Assembly: GCF_021366795.1 (NCBI RefSeq)
Contig: NZ_JAHCPS010000001.1
Coordinates: 124,001-188,000, forward strand
Reading direction: 5' to 3'
From: Macrococcoides caseolyticum
GTDB lineage: Bacteria > Bacillota > Bacilli > Staphylococcales > Staphylococcaceae
Length of the DNA stretch: 64,000 nucleotides
The first letter of the stretch is position 1. Each line of letters starts with the position of its first letter. Below, piece by piece: positions 18,027-29,324 of the stretch. The notes below the pieces were generated by a model. The model was not told where the DNA came from. It made no database searches and saw only the letters and a list, made by a program, of their open reading frames with translations. Both the position numbers and the translations under genes were made by a program.

Positions 18027-18796
18027 CACTTTTACAACTTTCACTGACCCTAATATTTGTATTGATTCCCCTTATTTTAAGTTATAGATTAAAACTTGGA
18101 CTTGAAAAAGATATCATCATTGCAACAGTTAGAAGTACAATACAGCTGATCTTAATAGGTTATATTCTTACATTTGTATTTGATGGTAATCACCCGATTT
18201 ATATGCTCCTGATGATTCTATTAATGATTACTGCTGCAACACAGAATATTATCAAAAAAGGAAAAGGTATTAAAGGCGTTACCTGGAAAATTGTACTTAC
18301 ATTAATCACCGTAGAAGTTGTAACACAAACCATCTTGATTGGTTTTAAAATTATACCATTTGAAGCACGTTATGTTATTCCAATAAGCGGGATGATGATT
18401 GGGAATGCAATGGTGTTATCCCTATTATTCCTTAACCGATTCCTAAGCGAACTGGATCAAAATGATGAACAGATTGAATTAATATTATCACTTGGCGGCA
18501 ACAGTAAACAAGCTATCCATCGTGTCTTAATGACATCCATTAAAAATGCTATGATTCCTACAATTGAAAGCCAAAAGACAATGGGTCTTGTTCAGCTGCC
18601 TGGTATGATGAGTGGTCAAATCATCGGAGGTGCTGATCCTATCGTCGCTGCACAATTCCAGTTATTAATATTGTTTCTTTTATTAACTGCAGCAACACTT
18701 TCTAGTGTAATGGTCGGTTTTTTAAGTTATCCGACACTATTTAATGAAAAACAACAATACATCGGAAAATATTATCAGACACAAAATAAAGCCTGA
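18023..18796 (+). CDS. fetB: ABC transporter permease, UPF0014/FetB family
   Basis: 257 residues with seven hydrophobic segments and UPF0014 hallmarks: RSTIQLILIGY near residue 33, PISGMMIGNAM near 121, and QLPGMMSGQIIGGADP near 192. The start is GTG with GGAG upstream, inside the end of the ATPase gene. Family members work with the FetA-type ATPase in metal (iron) homeostasis; the substrate is not proven. It ends before the palindromic repeat at 18855. Confidence 0.85.
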   Translation: MTLLQLSLTLIFVLIPLILSYRLKLGLEKDIIIATVRSTIQLILIGYILTFVFDGNHPIYMLLMILLMITAATQNIIKKGKGIKGVTWKIVLTLITVEVVTQTILIGFKIIPFEARYVIPISGMMIGNAMVLSLLFLNRFLSELDQNDEQIELILSLGGNSKQAIHRVLMTSIKNAMIPTIESQKTMGLVQLPGMMSGQIIGGADPIVAAQFQLLILFLLLTAATLSSVMVGFLSYPTLFNEKQQYIGKYYQTQNKA

Positions 18797-18854
18797 GATA
18801 TAACAATTTGTCCGATTACGATTATTAGCCTAAACGATGGAAGTTGCCACTACG

Positions 18855-18915
18855 AAAAAAACCGAACGAAAACTATAAATCAAAACGTGATTTATTAGTT
18901 TCGTTCGGTTTTTTT
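18855..18915. repeat. 61-bp intergenic palindrome, copy 1
   Basis: Seven A, a 21-nt arm (18862-18882), five-base loop, a 21-nt arm (18888-18908), then seven T. The arms are imperfect (differences at AAAACTAT versus AAACTAAT). Located between the convergent fetB and sufB, it can end transcription from both sides. The second copy at 45889 is nearly identical to its reverse complement; CCGCCTCTTT follows at 18936-18945. Confidence 0.88.
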
Positions 18916-18953
18916 GCGCGCAGAATACTTAGTCTCCGCCTCTTTAAGTATCT

Positions 18954-20351
18954 TTAGCCGATACTACCTTCCATTTCAAATTTAATTAAACGGTTCATTT
19001 CTACTGCGTATTCCATAGGTAATTCTTTAGTAAACGGCTCAATGAAGCCCATTACGATCATTTCTGTCGCTTCTTCTTCAGAAATACCACGACTCATTAA
19101 ATAGAATAATTGTTCTTCAGATACTTTAGAAACTTTCGCTTCATGCTCTAAAGAAATATTATCGTTTAACATTTCATTGTAAGGAATTGTGTCTGATGTA
19201 GATTCGTTATCCATAATTAATGTATCACATTCAATATTTGAGCGTGCACCAGTTGCTTTACGTCCGAAGTGAACGATACCACGGTATACTACTTTTCCGC
19301 CTTGTTTAGAAATCGATTTCGATACAATCGTAGAAGATGTGTTCGGTGCCATATGCATCATTTTTGCACCAGCATCCTGAACTTGTCCTTTCCCTGCTAA
19401 AGCGATTGATAATGTCATACCACGTGCACCTTCACCTAATAAGTAACATGCAGGGTATTTCATTGTAAGTTTTGAACCGATGTTACCATCAATCCATTCC
19501 ATCGTACCATTCTCATAAACAAACGTACGTTTCGTAACAAGGTTATAAACATTGTTCGCCCAGTTTTGAATCGTTGTATAACGACAGTATGCATCCTTTT
19601 TAACGATAATTTCTACTACTGCTGAGTGAAGTGAGTTTGTTGTGTAAACTGGTGCTGTACAACCCTCAACATAATGCACACTTGCACCTTCATCAACAAT
19701 AATTAATGTTCTTTCGAATTGCCCCATGTTCTCTGAGTTAATACGGAAGTATGCTTGTAAAGGTGTTTCTAATTTTACACCTTTAGGGACGTAGATAAAT
19801 GATCCACCCGACCAAACTGCTGAGTTCAGTGCTGCAAATTTATTATCTGCTGGAGGAACTACTTTTGCAAAGTGCTCTTTAAAGATATCTTCATTCTCGC
19901 GTAATGCTGAATCAGTATCTTTAAAGATTATGCCTTGCTCTTCTAAATCTTCCTGCATATTGTGATATACAACTTCAGATTCATATTGCGCAGAAACCCC
20001 AGCTAAATACTTTTGTTCTGCTTCTGGAATACCTAATTTATCAAATGTTTGTTTGATTTCTTCAGGCACTTCATCCCAAGAACGTTCTGTATGTTCAGAT
20101 GGTTTTACGTAATACGTAATTTCATCAAAGTTTAACTCAGATAAATCCCCACCCCACATTGGCATAGGCATTTTATAGAATTGTTTTAATGATTTTAAGC
20201 GGAAATCTAACATCCACTCTGGTTCTTCTTTCATTTTAGAAATTTCTCTAACGATATCTTCAGTTAATCCACGTTCTGAACGGAAAATCGATACGTCTTT
20301 ATCATGGAAACCATATTTGTAATCGCCAACATCTGGTGCTTGTTTAACCAT
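18954..20351 (-). CDS. sufB: Fe-S cluster assembly protein SufB
   Basis: 465 residues, the length of S. aureus SufB, and very similar throughout (DVGDYKYGF near the start, [15 protein letters not shown] near 415). SufB forms the SufBC2D scaffold on which new clusters are built. AAAAGGAG lies eight bases before the ATG at 20351, preferred over the GTG at 20360. It is the last gene of the sufCDSUB operon and is followed by the palindromic repeat. Confidence 0.97.
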   Translation of the reverse strand: MVKQAPDVGDYKYGFHDKDVSIFRSERGLTEDIVREISKMKEEPEWMLDFRLKSLKQFYKMPMPMWGGDLSELNFDEITYYVKPSEHTERSWDEVPEEIKQTFDKLGIPEAEQKYLAGVSAQYESEVVYHNMQEDLEEQGIIFKDTDSALRENEDIFKEHFAKVVPPADNKFAALNSAVWSGGSFIYVPKGVKLETPLQAYFRINSENMGQFERTLIIVDEGASVHYVEGCTAPVYTTNSLHSAVVEIIVKKDAYCRYTTIQNWANNVYNLVTKRTFVYENGTMEWIDGNIGSKLTMKYPACYLLGEGARGMTLSIALAGKGQVQDAGAKMMHMAPNTSSTIVSKSISKQGGKVVYRGIVHFGRKATGARSNIECDTLIMDNESTSDTIPYNEMLNDNISLEHEAKVSKVSEEQLFYLMSRGISEEEATEMIVMGFIEPFTKELPMEYAVEMNRLIKFEMEGSIG

Positions 20352-20365
20352 TTGATTCACTCCTT

Positions 20366-22025
<1,660 letters not shown>

Positions 22026-22059
22026 TCAATATCAAGACCTTTCGAATCGAATTTAATAA

Positions 22060-23364
22060 TTATAATTTACCCATTACTTTCTCTTCAATAACGTCTGTTA
22101 ATTGGCGTTTAACCGCTTCAATCGGTAATTCTGTAACAACAGGCGCTAAGAAACCATGAATCACTAAACGTTCAGCTTCCTGTTTAGAAATACCACGACT
22201 CATTAGATAGAATAACTGCATTGGATCAACACGTCCAACAGATGCTGCGTGACCAGCTGTTACATCATCTTCATCGATTAATAGAATAGGGTTAGCGTCT
22301 CCCCTAGCTTTCTCAGATAACATTAATACACGTGATTCTTGTTGAGCATCTGCTTTCGTACCACCATGTTTAATGTGTCCAATACCGTTAAAGATAGATG
22401 AAGCTGAATCTTTCATTACACCATGTTTTAAGATATGACCTTCAGAGTTTTTACCGTACTGAATGATTTGTGTTGTAAAGTTTAATTTCTGTTCTCCACG
22501 ACCTACAACAACAATCTTTAAGTTACTTTTAGAGTTGTCACCATTTAAATACGTTGTATTGTCATTAATCGTATCGCCATCGTTCATTAAACCTAAAGCC
22601 CAGTCGATTGTTGCATCATTCGCAGCAAAACCACGGCGAATCACGTGACCAGTCAATCCTTTATTTAAGAAATCAACTGCACCATACGTAATCTTCGCAT
22701 TATCTTTTGCGATAACTTCTGAGATTAAGTTTAATTGCGTACCCTGTGTATCAACAGTCGATAAATAGTTCTCAACATATGTTACTTCTGCACTTTGTTC
22801 AGCAACAATAATTAAATGATTAATAATATTAACATCAGCATTATCATGTAATACGACATATTGAATCGGATGTTCAATGATTACGTTACGTGGAACGTAT
22901 ACGAATAAACCACCATTCATCATTGCTGCATGTAACGCAGTTAAACGATGCTCATCTACTTTAACTGCCTCAGTCATATAATATTGTTTCACTAAATCGC
23001 TATTTTCAATTAACGCTGTTTCAATATCTTTGATAATCACACCTTGATCAATTAAAGATTGTTCAACTTTTACTAATGCTGGTGTGTTATTGTGTTGAAC
23101 GATTAAGTTTTCAACACTATCCATATCTAATAAGTTTTTAACTGCTTCTGGTAATTCTTCTGTTGAAGCATACACATCACTTTTAATATCTTTATGATGT
23201 ACATCAAATACCCATTTGTCTAATTTCGTTTTGTCTGGTTTAGGCATTTCAATTGTATTTATTTTACTCAATGCATCAGAACGTAACTCTGCCATCCAAG
23301 ATGGTTCATTACGTGATTGAGAGAAATCTTTAATAATATCGTTTGTTACATCGATTGTACTCAT
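22060..23364 (-). CDS. sufD: Fe-S cluster assembly protein SufD
   Basis: 434 residues of the SufBD family, with the C-terminal beta-helix and MSRGISKQEAERLVIHGF near residue 390 paralleling SufB. SufD pairs with SufB on the SufC dimer and is needed for iron entry. AGGAGG precedes a GTG-ATG pair at 23367/23364; the ATG has the better eight-base spacing. It begins 29 bases after the sufC stop. Confidence 0.96.
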   Translation of the reverse strand: MSTIDVTNDIIKDFSQSRNEPSWMAELRSDALSKINTIEMPKPDKTKLDKWVFDVHHKDIKSDVYASTEELPEAVKNLLDMDSVENLIVQHNNTPALVKVEQSLIDQGVIIKDIETALIENSDLVKQYYMTEAVKVDEHRLTALHAAMMNGGLFVYVPRNVIIEHPIQYVVLHDNADVNIINHLIIVAEQSAEVTYVENYLSTVDTQGTQLNLISEVIAKDNAKITYGAVDFLNKGLTGHVIRRGFAANDATIDWALGLMNDGDTINDNTTYLNGDNSKSNLKIVVVGRGEQKLNFTTQIIQYGKNSEGHILKHGVMKDSASSIFNGIGHIKHGGTKADAQQESRVLMLSEKARGDANPILLIDEDDVTAGHAASVGRVDPMQLFYLMSRGISKQEAERLVIHGFLAPVVTELPIEAVKRQLTDVIEEKVMGKL

Positions 23365-23393
23365 CACTTTATCCTCCTATTGTTTAATCAGGC

Positions 23394-24170
23394 TTACGCA
23401 TTCACTGTTTCATCTTGAATATTTAACTCTTGTTTAATCCAGTCATAACCTTCAGCTTCAAGACGTTTCGCTAATTCTTCGCCTCCTGATTTAACTACTT
23501 TACCTTGCATCATAACGTGAACATAGTCAGGCGTAATGTAGTTTAATAAACGTTGGTAATGCGTGATGATTAAGCAACCGAAGTTGTCTCCGCGCATTTC
23601 GTTAATTCCTTTAGATACAACTTTTAATGCATCAATATCTAAACCTGAGTCAATCTCATCTAAAATAGCGAATTTAGGCTCTAACATCATTAATTGTAGG
23701 ATTTCGTTACGTTTCTTTTCTCCACCAGAGAATCCTTCATTTAAGTAACGTTGTGCCATATCTAAATCCATTTCTAAAAATTCCATGTTTTTATCTAATT
23801 TCTTGATGAATTGCATTAAGTTAATCTCATTACCTTCACCACGTTTCGCATTGATTGCTGAACGCAAGAAATCAGCATTGGTTACACCTGAAATTTCAGA
23901 TGGATATTGCATTGCTAAGAATAGACCTGCTTGAGCACGTTCATCAACTTCCATCTCTAATACGTTTTCACCATCAAGTAATACTTCACCTTGAGTTACT
24001 TCGTATTTTGGGTGACCCATAATCGCTGCTGATAACGTTGATTTACCAGTTCCGTTAGGACCCATGATTGCGTGAATTTCGTTTTGCTTGATTGTTAAGT
24101 TTACACCTTTTAAAATTTCTTTTCCTTCAATTGAAACGTGTAAATCCTTAATTTCTAATACTGATACCAT
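23394..24170 (-). CDS. sufC: Fe-S cluster assembly ATPase SufC
   Basis: 258 residues, an ABC-type ATPase: Walker [10 protein letters not shown] near residue 36, signature FSGGEKKR near 148, Walker [13 protein letters not shown] near 170. SufC has no membrane partner; it drives conformational change of SufB-SufD during cluster assembly. CGGAGGG precedes the ATG. It is the first gene of the suf operon. Confidence 0.97.
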   Translation of the reverse strand: MVSVLEIKDLHVSIEGKEILKGVNLTIKQNEIHAIMGPNGTGKSTLSAAIMGHPKYEVTQGEVLLDGENVLEMEVDERAQAGLFLAMQYPSEISGVTNADFLRSAINAKRGEGNEINLMQFIKKLDKNMEFLEMDLDMAQRYLNEGFSGGEKKRNEILQLMMLEPKFAILDEIDSGLDIDALKVVSKGINEMRGDNFGCLIITHYQRLLNYITPDYVHVMMQGKVVKSGGEELAKRLEAEGYDWIKQELNIQDETVNA

Positions 24171-24245
24171 ACTGAATTCCCTCCGATATATATAATAATT
24201 TCATCTTATCTAGTTTATAATAATTTTAATCTGAGGTCAAAGACC

Positions 24246-24261
24246 TATGACTTAAATCACA
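24246..24261. promoter_or_regulatory. Degenerate TGTGA-N6-TCA palindrome upstream of sufC
   Basis: On the minus strand TGTGA, six bases, TCATA, inside a larger inverted repeat (AAAGAC ... GTCTTT), just downstream of a TATAAT at about 24269-24274. It resembles a weak Rex or CRP-type site. The rest of 24171-24407 shows no gene. Confidence 0.3.
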
Positions 24262-24407
24262 GTCTTTATTATAACCTAATTCAACAGTTTATTAAATTAA
24301 ACGGACTAACTTTTTTAAAAAGGATTGAGAAAATTACATTTATGATTGAAAATGACTATTCCTAAGCGCATTCAAGTGATTTATAAAAATTCTATATTTA
24401 AGCATAA

Positions 24408-24451
24408 TAAAAAAGGTAAATGATGTGAAATTGCATCATTTACCTTTTTTT
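24408..24451. terminator. Terminator of metQ
   Basis: A perfect stem of about 16 bp (24410-24425 with 24434-24450) with A- and T-runs on the two sides, placed directly after the metQ stop. Confidence 0.92.
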
Positions 24452-24456
24452 GTTAA

Positions 24457-25281
24457 TTATTTCGCTGGAATGACTGATCCATTATATTTCTTATTAATAA
24501 AATCTTGAATTTCTTTTGATTGTAATACTTCTACTAATGCTTTAATCTTCGCATCATCTTTGTGTCCTTCTTGCACTGCGATTAAATTGGCATAAGGTGA
24601 ATCTTTATCTTCAATTGCAATAGAATCTTTAACTGGGTTCAATTTATTTTCTAAAGCAAAGTTAGAGTTGATGATTGTTGCATCACCTTCACCATTGTTA
24701 TATGTTTTAGGAACAAATTCAGCAGCCTGTTTGTTGTTGAACTGAATATCTTTTTTGTTTTCAACGATATCTTTAAATGTTGCTTTAACCGGATCTACAC
24801 CATCTTTAAGCTTGATTAATCCTGCTTTCGTAAAGAAAGATAAGAAACGACCTTCTTCTGCAGGGTTGTTAGATACATATACAGTTGCACCTTTTGGTAA
24901 ATCTTCTAATGCTTTAACTTTCTTAGAGTAAACAGCCATCGGTTCAATATGAACATTTCCAGCTGATTCAATTTTATAGCCTTTCGCTTTCTTTTCAGTC
25001 TCTAAATAAGGTGTGTGCTGGAAGAAGTTCGCATCAAGGTCTCCTTCAGTTAACATACGGTTTGGTGTTGTATAATCATTAATGATTTTAATTTTTAACT
25101 CATAACCTTCTTTTTTAAGTGCATCTTTCGCTTGTTCTAAAATTTCTGCATGCGGTGCTGGTGAAGCCCCAACAGTGATTGTTTTGTCATCAGATTTAGA
25201 AGTTTTCTCTTTATCACTACCGCAAGCTGCTAATACTAAGATTAATGAAGCTGTAAGTAAAACGTATAAAAACTTTTTCAT
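24457..25281 (-). CDS. metQ: Methionine-binding lipoprotein MetQ
   Basis: 274 residues with a lipoprotein signal peptide ending in LAAC (C20), then an NlpA/MetQ domain (TVGASPAPHAEIL near 36, DANFFQHTPYL near 82). It is anchored outside the membrane and delivers methionine to MetNP. AAAGGGAG precedes the ATG. It is last in the metN-metP-metQ operon, 53 bases after metP, under the SAM riboswitch. Confidence 0.95.
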   Translation of the reverse strand: MKKFLYVLLTASLILVLAACGSDKEKTSKSDDKTITVGASPAPHAEILEQAKDALKKEGYELKIKIINDYTTPNRMLTEGDLDANFFQHTPYLETEKKAKGYKIESAGNVHIEPMAVYSKKVKALEDLPKGATVYVSNNPAEEGRFLSFFTKAGLIKLKDGVDPVKATFKDIVENKKDIQFNNKQAAEFVPKTYNNGEGDATIINSNFALENKLNPVKDSIAIEDKDSPYANLIAVQEGHKDDAKIKALVEVLQSKEIQDFINKKYNGSVIPAK

Positions 25282-25334
25282 TTTGACACTCCCTTTATTT
25301 AATTTTTTATTTTATAAAAATCCAAAATGGATAA

Positions 25335-26027
25335 TTATCGTTTATCTACTTTCTTTGCAACAAAGTCCCCAACGAATTGGATTGCAAATACAATAATTAA
25401 TATGATAACTGTAGATACAAATATCACATCATTTTGACCACGTGTAAAACCAACTAAATACGCTAAGTTACCTAATCCACCTGCACCAATAACACCGGCG
25501 ATTGCAGTTGATCCAACAAGTGCGATGGTTGTGACTGTAATACCTGAAATAATTGCAGGTAAACTTTCAGGTATTAATACTTTCTTAATTAACGTCCAAG
25601 TATTAGCACCCATTGATTCAACGGCTTCGATTACACCTTTATCAATTTCCTTTAACCCAATTTCAACTAAACGTGCATAGAATGGCGCAGCACCAATAAT
25701 CAATGCTGGTAAGGCACCCTTCACACCACTAATTGTATTCATGATGAGGTTGGTGAACGGAAATAATAATAAAATCAATATAATAAATGGAATCGCACGG
25801 AATAAATTGACGATAAATGCTGTAATACTATAAAACACACGTGCTGCTTTAGATTGACTGCGTGACGTTAAAAATAAAATCACACCAATAATTAGACCAA
25901 AAATAAATGTGAATATTGCTGAAATAAATGTCATTGACAATGTTTCGACAGTTGCTGTCCAAACATCAGCCCACACGACATTCTTCATACTTAACATATC
26001 TGTTAAAGTTGTTGTAAATTTATCCAT
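25335..26027 (-). CDS. metP: Methionine ABC transporter permease
   Basis: 230 residues with five membrane helices and the ATPase-contact EAA loop (EAVESMGANTWTLIKKVLIPESLPAI-like segment near 130-155). It is the MetI/MetP channel for methionine uptake. GGAGG lies nine bases before the ATG at 26027, which overlaps the metN stop by eight bases; the frame extends to 26054 without support. Confidence 0.94.
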   Translation of the reverse strand: MDKFTTTLTDMLSMKNVVWADVWTATVETLSMTFISAIFTFIFGLIIGVILFLTSRSQSKAARVFYSITAFIVNLFRAIPFIILILLLFPFTNLIMNTISGVKGALPALIIGAAPFYARLVEIGLKEIDKGVIEAVESMGANTWTLIKKVLIPESLPAIISGITVTTIALVGSTAIAGVIGAGGLGNLAYLVGFTRGQNDVIFVSTVIILIIVFAIQFVGDFVAKKVDKR

Positions 26028-27045
26028 GTCGTTCAACCTCCATCTCAACCCCATGTAATTTTAATTCTTCTGTGATTGGCTGGAGTGAACCATTAACTGC
26101 TTCAACATGAACAATTAAATTACCAAATGATCCGCCCTGTGTATGCTTTACATTCCCGGCAAGAATATTCATCTCAAGTCCATATTTTTTAATCACTTTA
26201 CTTACAATCGGTTGTCCAGTAGAAGAACCAACAAATTTTAATCTTAATATACTGCCATGTGGATACGCAGCTTTAATTTCTTCTATTGATGTTTCGATTT
26301 CACTGTCTTGAATATCATCTTTTACAAATCGTTTTGTAATGGCTGTTTTCGGATGATTGAATACCTCGATTACTGAACCTTCCTCAACAACTTTACCTGC
26401 TTCCATAACCGCAACTTTATGACAAATCTTACGAATAACTTCCATTTCGTGTGTAATCAATACAATTGTTAAGTTTAATTGTTTATTAATATCGACGAGT
26501 AATTCTAAGATTTCATCTGTTGTTTGTGGGTCTAAAGCACTTGTTGCTTCATCACAAAGTAAGACTTTCGGGTCATTACTTAATGCACGTGCAATTCCTA
26601 CACGCTGCTTTTGGCCACCTGATAATTCAGAAGGATAGGCATTTTCTCTACCTTCAAGTCCCACTAATTTAATCAGTGATTGAACTTTAGGTTGAATGTC
26701 ACGCTTATTAACACCTGCTATTTCTAAAGGTAAAGCAATATTGTCAAATACAGTTCTACTCCAAAGTAAGTTAAAATGCTGGAATATCATTGAAATTTTT
26801 TGTCGTTCTTTATTCAATTGTTGACGTGTTAACTGATTGATTACACTACCATTCACGACGATATCGCCACGTGTTGGTAATTCTAACCCGTTAAACATAC
26901 GAATTAATGTACTCTTACCGGCACCTGAGAAACCAATAATGCCATATATTTCACCACTTTGTATTTCAAGACTTACATTGTCGACTGCTGTGATGTTACC
27001 TTTTTTTGTTGTAAATGTCTTTACAACTTGATTTAATGTTATCAA
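26020..27045 (-). CDS. metN: Methionine ABC transporter ATPase
   Basis: 341 residues, the length of S. aureus MetN, with Walker A GFSGAGKST near 39, signature LSGGQKQR near 143, Walker B VLLCDEATSALD near 165, and a C-terminal NIL domain (about 265-340) that senses methionine. The start is a TTG with AGGAGG six bases upstream. The frame is open to 27090, but that extension is the riboswitch terminator hairpin, not protein. Confidence 0.95.
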   Translation of the reverse strand: MITLNQVVKTFTTKKGNITAVDNVSLEIQSGEIYGIIGFSGAGKSTLIRMFNGLELPTRGDIVVNGSVINQLTRQQLNKERQKISMIFQHFNLLWSRTVFDNIALPLEIAGVNKRDIQPKVQSLIKLVGLEGRENAYPSELSGGQKQRVGIARALSNDPKVLLCDEATSALDPQTTDEILELLVDINKQLNLTIVLITHEMEVIRKICHKVAVMEAGKVVEEGSVIEVFNHPKTAITKRFVKDDIQDSEIETSIEEIKAAYPHGSILRLKFVGSSTGQPIVSKVIKKYGLEMNILAGNVKHTQGGSFGNLIVHVEAVNGSLQPITEELKLHGVEMEVERHG

Positions 27046-27061
27046 TTTAGTCCTCCTAACT

Positions 27062-27223
27062 AAAAAATCGTCTTCCTTATGCGAACACAAGAAAGACGAT
27101 AATATATCTATTTCGACTCTCTCATCTTCTAAAGTTGTATAACTTTATGTGAATTGGCACCATGTCATAAGACGGTTGCCGGGCTTCAAAGGGCACATCC
27201 CTCCACCACTCTGGATAAGAGTT
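27062..27223 (-). ncRNA. SAM-I (S-box) riboswitch with terminator
   Basis: On the minus strand the aptamer opens with CTCTTATCCAGAG (27221-27209), followed by GGTGGAGGGA, GCCC-TTGAAGCCCGGCAACC, and the P1 3' side near 27128-27116, which are S-box hallmarks. A terminator follows: arms at 27100-27093 and 27074-27067 with a T-run at 27067-27062, right before the metN ribosome site. High SAM should stop transcription of metNPQ. Confidence 0.95.
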
Positions 27224-27265
27224 TATTCAGTTAATTTGTAATATGTTCTTTATCTTAAATGAGTT

Positions 27266-27571
27266 TTAAGCATTCGTCAACAATAAATTTATATTCTCAT
27301 ATAAAGTCGTTACCGATTCGAATTTGTAGGAAAGAGATTTCACTTCTCCATTCATTACAAATATCAATACAGGAACGCTTTGAATACCTAATGCTTGAGA
27401 TAAATTTGCATAATAATTCAAATCTATTTTCTTAACCGGGACTGATAACGTCGCTACTGTAATATCGAGCATTTTCTCAGCCAATTTACACGTCCCGCAA
27501 AACGGCGTGTAACCGAATAAAATCATCGGTCCCTCACTTAATTCAAAGTGCAAATGCTTGCTTAAATTCAT
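27266..27571 (-). CDS. Thioredoxin-family protein
   Basis: 101 residues with a thioredoxin fold and a CGTC active-site pair (C25, C28), followed by the cis-proline loop SVPVL. It is probably a cytosolic disulfide exchange protein. The ATG at 27571 has AAAGGTAAG upstream and overlaps the end of the toprim gene by 29 bases; the frame runs to 27616. The tight overlap with a toprim gene also exists at this locus in S. aureus, but a common task is unknown. Confidence 0.85.
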   Translation of the reverse strand: MNLSKHLHFELSEGPMILFGYTPFCGTCKLAEKMLDITVATLSVPVKKIDLNYYANLSQALGIQSVPVLIFVMNGEVKSLSYKFESVTTLYENINLLLTNA

Positions 27572-27932
27572 AGTGTTGATGCTTACCTTTCCAGTTAAAT
27601 TGCGCTTTAACATCAAATTGATGTTTAGTTAATACACGTGCGAGATAGTCAAGTGGACAATTACCGACTTCACCATACTTTGGATCAATATGAATATGGT
27701 TACTTTCACTCAAATGGCGCTTAAACCAAGCTCTTATCTTATGACCTGCTTTGTCGCTATCTGTCATAATGTACACTTTCTGATGATACAATTCTTCAAT
27801 CATATCATCCAGCTTACCAATGCCCATCGTCCCATTTGTGCAAATAATATGTACAGGTTCAGTCAATACTTCTTGTAATCTTAGTTTGTCACGTTTTCCT
27901 TCTACTACGATAACTTTAGTAATTACAGACAT
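27543..27932 (-). CDS. Small toprim-domain protein (RNase M5-like)
   Basis: 129 residues made up of one toprim domain: the glutamate motif VVEGKRDK near residue 8 and the DSD motif near 55 (TDSDKAGHKI) are intact, so metal-dependent phosphotransfer or nuclease chemistry is possible. It resembles the N-terminal half of RNase M5 (RnmV), but the C-terminal part is short. AAAGGTG is six bases before the ATG at 27932. It is the first gene of the toprim-thioredoxin pair. Confidence 0.82.
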   Translation of the reverse strand: MSVITKVIVVEGKRDKLRLQEVLTEPVHIICTNGTMGIGKLDDMIEELYHQKVYIMTDSDKAGHKIRAWFKRHLSESNHIHIDPKYGEVGNCPLDYLARVLTKHQFDVKAQFNWKGKHQHYEFKQAFAL

Positions 27933-27983
27933 GTCCATCACCTTTTTATCATATTGTATTCAGTTGTTAATAAGAGCGATAAT

Positions 27984-28021
27984 AAAAAAATTTCCTTGAT
28001 AATTTTATTATCAAGGAAATT
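27984..28021. terminator. Terminator of gcvH
   Basis: A perfect stem of about 15 bp (27988-28002 with 28007-28021); on the minus strand a seven-T run follows. Confidence 0.92.
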
Positions 28022-28028
28022 ATAACAT

Positions 28029-28397
28029 TTATGCATTAATCATTTCATCATATTGTGCTTGGTCCATTAAATCTTCTAAACCAGCGTCATCTGCTTCTAC
28101 TTTAATCATCCATGCTTGATCCATAGCTGATTCATTTACTAATTCTGGAGAATCTTCTAATTCAGTATTTACTTCGATAACTTTACCTGAAATTGGTGCA
28201 TATAATTCAGATACTGTTTTAACAGATTCAACGCTACCAAATGCTGCGCCTACTTCAATTTCATCGCCCACTTCAGGTAGCTCAACGAATACGATATCAC
28301 CTAATTCTGATTGAGCGAAATCTGTAATACCAATTGTTTTAACGTTATCTTCTGTTTTTACCCATTCATGATCTTTTGAAAATTTTAAGTTTGACAT
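28029..28397 (-). CDS. gcvH: Glycine cleavage system H protein
   Basis: 122 residues; the lipoyl-accepting K60 lies in [12 protein letters not shown]. GcvH shuttles the aminomethyl group in glycine cleavage and, in Firmicutes, relays lipoate to other enzymes. CGGAGGG precedes the ATG at 28397; the frame continues to 28463 through a hydrophobic stretch that lacks support. It follows the ArsC/Spx-like gene, the same pair as yusI-yusH in Bacillus. The other gcv genes are elsewhere. Confidence 0.95.
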   Translation of the reverse strand: MSNLKFSKDHEWVKTEDNVKTIGITDFAQSELGDIVFVELPEVGDEIEVGAAFGSVESVKTVSELYAPISGKVIEVNTELEDSPELVNESAMDQAWMIKVEADDAGLEDLMDQAQYDEMINA

Positions 28398-28468
28398 TAT
28401 AAACCCTCCGTTTAATAAAAGTACTATCAATATAATAATGACATAATGTAAGCGTTTATTCAATCATT

Positions 28469-28822
28469 TTATAGCCAAGTGGCTTCGTATTCTTTTTCTT
28501 TAAACCCTAATGTTATCTTATTCCCATTCACGGCTAATGGGCGTTTCACTAACATACCATCTGAAGCGAGCAAATCAAGTTTTTCTTCTAATGATTTTTC
28601 ACTTAAAGTATCTTTTAATTTAAGTTCTTTAAATTTAGTCCCTAAACGATTAAATAATGCATCTACATCCACTTTTGTATTGTCTATGATTGTTTTAAAC
28701 TCAGCAGCTGTTGGCGTATGCTCAACTATATGTAATGGTTCAAAACTAACGCCATGTGTTTCTAAATATTTCGCTGCTTTTCTACAACTTGTACAGTTGG
28801 GCAATTGATAAAATTTTATCAT
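28469..28822 (-). CDS. ArsC/Spx-family protein (YusI-like)
   Basis: 117 residues with a CTSC motif (C10-C13) in an ArsC-type thioredoxin fold and a conserved KRPL segment near 93-96 typical of this family. It lacks the C-terminal features of Spx itself, so it is more likely a YusI-type reductase-like protein than a transcription factor; true arsenate reductase activity is unproven. AAGGAGG precedes the ATG. It ends 72 bases before the gcvH start. Confidence 0.85.
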   Translation of the reverse strand: MIKFYQLPNCTSCRKAAKYLETHGVSFEPLHIVEHTPTAAEFKTIIDNTKVDVDALFNRLGTKFKELKLKDTLSEKSLEEKLDLLASDGMLVKRPLAVNGNKITLGFKEKEYEATWL

Positions 28823-28958
28823 GACTTTACCTCCTTAATTCGTTATCATAATATTAACAATTATCACACGACGATACAACTTCAATTCTAATCGTTTAAT
28901 AATTCAGTAAAAAGGTATATAATATAAGTACATAAAAAAATAATGTGAGGTAATAAAC

Positions 28959-29279
28959 ATGAGAACGATTAGTCAATATGAAGAATTTAAGGATATTATT
29001 AATCAAGATGAGAAAGTGATTGTTAAATTCTTTGCTGATTGGTGCCCGGACTGCACGCGTATGGATTTCTGGATTGATCCAATCGTTGATGAATACAATA
29101 ATTATACATGGTATAAAATTAACCGCGACCAAGTACCAGAAGCTGCTGATGAGAATGAAGTAATGGGTATTCCAAGCCTTTTAATCTTCGAAAAAGGTGA
29201 AAAATTAGCACATTTACATTCTGCCAATGCAAAAACACCTGAATCTGTCAAAGCATTTTTAGCTGACAATTTAAAGTAA
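28959..29279 (+). CDS. Thioredoxin-like protein
   Basis: 106 residues with the active site WCPDC (C29, C32) and the cis-proline segment GIPSLL near 68. The PD dipeptide differs from GP in classical thioredoxin, suggesting a more specialised redox potential. It is monocistronic: a TATAAT at about 28918-28923 lies upstream, GTGAGG precedes the ATG, and a terminator follows. It is a cytosolic disulfide exchange protein of unknown partner. Confidence 0.9.
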   Translation: MRTISQYEEFKDIINQDEKVIVKFFADWCPDCTRMDFWIDPIVDEYNNYTWYKINRDQVPEAADENEVMGIPSLLIFEKGEKLAHLHSANAKTPESVKAFLADNLK

Positions 29280-29286
29280 CAATATC

Positions 29287-29324
29287 AATATCCCGACAAG
29301 TGCATTGACTTGTCGGGATATTTT
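29287..29324. terminator. Bidirectional terminator between thioredoxin and nitroreductase genes
   Basis: A 14-bp stem AATATCCCGACAAG / CTTGTCGGGATATT with an eight-base loop and flanking T-run, between convergent genes. Confidence 0.93.

Noticed and set aside
28446-28459. cre-like TGTAAGCGTTTATT upstream of gcvH
   Set aside because: The last two key bases do not match and it overlaps the end of the preceding gene; no support for carbon control.
28398-28463. gcvH with a membrane-anchor extension
   Set aside because: The in-frame upstream stretch is hydrophobic by chance, overlaps the intergenic leader, and a strong ribosome site marks the ATG at 28397.
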